Part shown: positions 5,281 through 6,553 of the stretch, in pieces | How positions within the stretch are numbered: position 1 is the stretch's first letter | How the letters are laid out: every line of letters starts with the position of its first letter | Origin: Bacillota bacterium | GTDB lineage: Bacteria; Bacillota; Clostridia; TANB77; CAG-465 | Assembly (NCBI GenBank): GCA_023460235.1 | Contig: JAEWRE010000003.1 | Location: forward strand, 1-6,553 | Direction: 5' to 3' | Length of the DNA: 6,553 nucleotides | Notes under the pieces: generated by a model | What the model was told of the DNA's origin: nothing | The model's database searches: none | What the model saw: the letters and a program-made list of their open reading frames with translations, nothing else | Position numbers and translations under genes: made by a program

Positions 5281-5306
5281 TTTACAGCACATATGTATAC
5301 TTTACC

Positions 5307-6317
5307 TTATGCAGCATCTTCATCCATTTGTAGTAATGCCGGGTAATAAAGGCTTGCTGGTGTCTGGTAATCCAGGGATGAATGTCGCTTTTGATGATTG
5401 TAATTGTGGATAAATTCACCGATTCGTTTCCGGGCTTCCCGGATATTCTGATAATGATTTAGATAGACTTCGTCATATTTCAGAGTACGAAACCATCTTT
5501 CAATCATGATGTTGTCAGCCCAACGACTTTTACCATCCATACTGATTTTCACCTTGTTTTCTTTAAGAAATTCAACGTAGCTTGTGCTTGTAAATTGGCA
5601 TCCTTGGTCTGAATTAAGGATTTCTGGAGTTGCAACTGCAAAGGCTTTTTTCAATGCCTCAATGACCATTCTGGTATCTAAGGTATCATCTATCTGCCAG
5701 CCTACGATGCAACGGGAATACCAATCGATAATAGCCGTCAGATATACAAATCCGTGGTTTAAACGGATGTATGTGATATCCACAGACCATGCTTGGTTAG
5801 GCCTTGTAATCAGCGCATTGCGCAGCAAATATGGATAAACTTTATGACCGTGTGCTGCCTTTGAAAGATTAGGCTTTGGATATATAGCGTGAATGGCCAT
5901 TTCTGCCATATAGCGTCGTGTTTTACGCCTTCCGATATCGTATCCACGTGCTTTCAATTGTTGCGATAATTGCCTGGAGCCCCAGGAAGGATGGTCAGCA
6001 TGTAACCGATCTATGATTGCTTTGGCTTCTAATTCCCTTTGTGATATAGAACGCCCTTTATAGTAGATGCTTGTACGATTAATATCAAGCAATGACGCTG
6101 CGGTCTTTACAGGAAGCTCATTTGAGTCCTTTAGGTCGCGGACTAAATTTACTCTCCCAGTCAGGTCCAAAAGTTTCTTCAGATTTTTTTTTGAGCCAAT
6201 CAACCTGCATAGTAAGTTGACCGACCTTTTTGGTAAGTTCATCTTTTTCATCTTCGGATTCGCGAAGCTTCTCGGTAGTTTCTGCATCGCGTTTGGTATC
6301 AAAAACAGAAGAAGCAT
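5307..6317 (-). CDS. IS3-family OrfB transposase (DDE integrase core)
   Basis: The catalytic part of the IS3-family transposase. It has the HTH_21-like segment (SWGSRQLSQQLKARGYDIGRRKTRRYM, about 111-137), the family stretch AIYPKPNLS, and the rve core with D180 (VDITY), D237 (NSDQG) and E273 (IERWFRTLK); 35 residues separate D237 and E273. It ends in the usual HSSLDYQTPASLYY. The open frame extends to an ATG at 6317, but its first 40 or so residues overlap OrfA in another frame and are probably not real protein. Production would normally need frameshifting from OrfA near the nine-A run (6192-6184), or initiation at a codon such as TTG 6170. The frame offset from OrfA is +1, not the -1 usual in this family. 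Confidence 0.9.
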   Translation of the reverse strand: MLLLFLIPNAMQKLPRSFANPKMKKMNLPKRSVNLLCRLIGSKKNLKKLLDLTGRVNLVRDLKDSNELPVKTAASLLDINRTSIYYKGRSISQRELEAKAIIDRLHADHPSWGSRQLSQQLKARGYDIGRRKTRRYMAEMAIHAIYPKPNLSKAAHGHKVYPYLLRNALITRPNQAWSVDITYIRLNHGFVYLTAIIDWYSRCIVGWQIDDTLDTRMVIEALKKAFAVATPEILNSDQGCQFTSTSYVEFLKENKVKISMDGKSRWADNIMIERWFRTLKYDEVYLNHYQNIREARKRIGEFIHNYNHQKRHSSLDYQTPASLYYPALLQMDEDAA

Positions 6318-6462
6318 TGTTTAGAAACTCGGTTTTCCAGTTTCGAATAAGATTGGGAGCAATGGAATGCTCCTTTGCCAGCTGGTTTATTTCCTTTTCA
6401 CCACTAATGGCTTCAAGGACCACCTTTGTCTTAAACTCAGCACTAAAATTTCTTCTTTTCAT
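6118..6462 (-). CDS. IS3-family OrfA (HTH and coiled coil)
   Basis: A 114-residue DNA-binding partner of the IS3 transposase. Residues 1-45 (MKRRNFSAEFKTKVVLEAI, then INQLAKEHSIAPNLIRNWKTEF) are the standard OrfA helix-turn-helix that recognises the IS ends. Residues about 60-95 form a charged heptad-like helix (leucine-zipper type) that mediates multimerisation, with the family stretch QLTMQVDWLKKKSEE. The tail KFSPRP is also typical of related OrfA proteins, so the frame through the nine-A run appears native. AGG in GCAGGTTG lies about nine bases before the ATG. Confidence 0.92.
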   Translation of the reverse strand: MKRRNFSAEFKTKVVLEAISGEKEINQLAKEHSIAPNLIRNWKTEFLNNASSVFDTKRDAETTEKLRESEDEKDELTKKVGQLTMQVDWLKKKSEETFGPDWESKFSPRPKGLK

Positions 6463-6493
6463 AGATAATCAACCTGCTTTCTTTGTTTGTTTT

Positions 6494-6522
6494 ATTGTAT
6501 CAGATTCATTATCTATTTGAAA
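6494..6522 (-). promoter_or_regulatory. Possible weak IS3 promoter
   Basis: On the minus strand, TTTCAA (6522-6517) and TACAAT (6499-6494) are separated by 17 bp, upstream of OrfA and partly inside the terminal repeat, as is common in IS3 elements. The -35 box is poor (3 of 6). Confidence 0.3.
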
Positions 6523-6553
6523 GTTTCGTGTCTTAATTTATAAGACCATTATA
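6498..6553 (-). repeat. IS3 element right terminal inverted repeat
   Basis: Read inward on the minus strand it gives TATAATGGT (6553-6545), AAGACAC (6534-6528), then ATAATGAA and GATA (ending 6498), matching the left end block by block. The window ends at its first base. Confidence 0.8.

Larger units (their letters stand above)
5227..6553 (-). mobile_element. IS3-family insertion sequence, end to end
   Basis: An element of 1327 bp with OrfA and OrfB read leftward and matching ends. The left boundary is fixed by the broken kinase frame at 5226/5227. The right boundary is set by the matching end sequence, which reaches the last base of the window; a few more bases could lie outside. Both ORFs are free of stops. 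The OrfA/OrfB frame relation is unusual (see findings). The target duplication cannot be checked because the right flank is absent. Confidence 0.9.

Noticed and set aside
5146..5346. Rightward 66-codon frame across the kinase/IS junction
   Set aside because: It spans an insertion junction and opposes two recognised genes, so it cannot be an ancestral gene.
5584..6520. Rightward frames (5584-5838, 6067-6324, 6230-6520) opposite IS3 OrfA/OrfB
   Set aside because: Antisense shadows of the IS3 genes.
1..6553. CRISPR array, tRNA or rRNA genes
   Set aside because: No regularly spaced repeats with unique spacers and no tRNA- or rRNA-like sequence was seen; the repeats present belong to transposon ends.

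Overview
This window looks like AT-rich Clostridia DNA, probably a gut Lachnospiraceae-type Firmicute. That rests on family resemblance: an AgrC-like GHKL kinase, a SPASM-type radical SAM enzyme, a DUF6431/DDE/AAA+ transposition cassette and GGAGG ribosome sites. Nearly everything is either mobile DNA or a gene broken by it.

Bases 1-3495 are a complete transposon of the rve-transposase plus AAA+-ATPase type (TniA/TniB, TnsB/TnsC-like). Its ends begin TGTCA-N2-CGACA and carry sub-terminal CGACA repeats. It encodes, rightward, a zinc-ribbon/HTH DUF6431 protein, a DD(35)E transposase and an overlapping AAA+ ATPase. Leftward it carries a 97-residue cargo protein resembling only the N-terminal part of YgjP/DUF45 metallopeptidases. 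Between them, a rightward promoter (375-403) and a leftward promoter (535-563) face each other across about 115 bp. The leftward transcript would end at a good intrinsic terminator (415-458). The result would be a structured antisense RNA covering almost the whole 5' leader of the transposition operon, a layout like IS10 or plasmid counter-transcribed RNA control. This is the most interesting observation in the window.

Bases 3496-5226 are the remains of a leftward locus. Its order in the direction of transcription is: the C-terminal ATPase part of an AgrC-like histidine kinase, a terminator, a promoter with an 11-bp direct repeat at 21-bp spacing (LytTR-type geometry), a small, apparently decayed membrane-protein region with a CX3C-X7-CX3C motif, an AT-rich hairpin, and the N-terminal half of a radical SAM peptide-maturase-like enzyme. 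It reads as a relic of a quorum-sensing-linked modified-peptide (RiPP) locus. The transposon cuts the radical SAM gene after its 207th codon. The IS at the other side cuts the kinase gene.

Bases 5227-6553 are an IS3-family element with similar ends of about 55 bp. OrfA and a DD(35)E OrfB are both open, but OrfB lies in the +1 frame relative to OrfA rather than the usual -1 frame. The window starts and stops exactly at the outer ends of the two elements, so the missing halves of both broken genes would lie just outside it.
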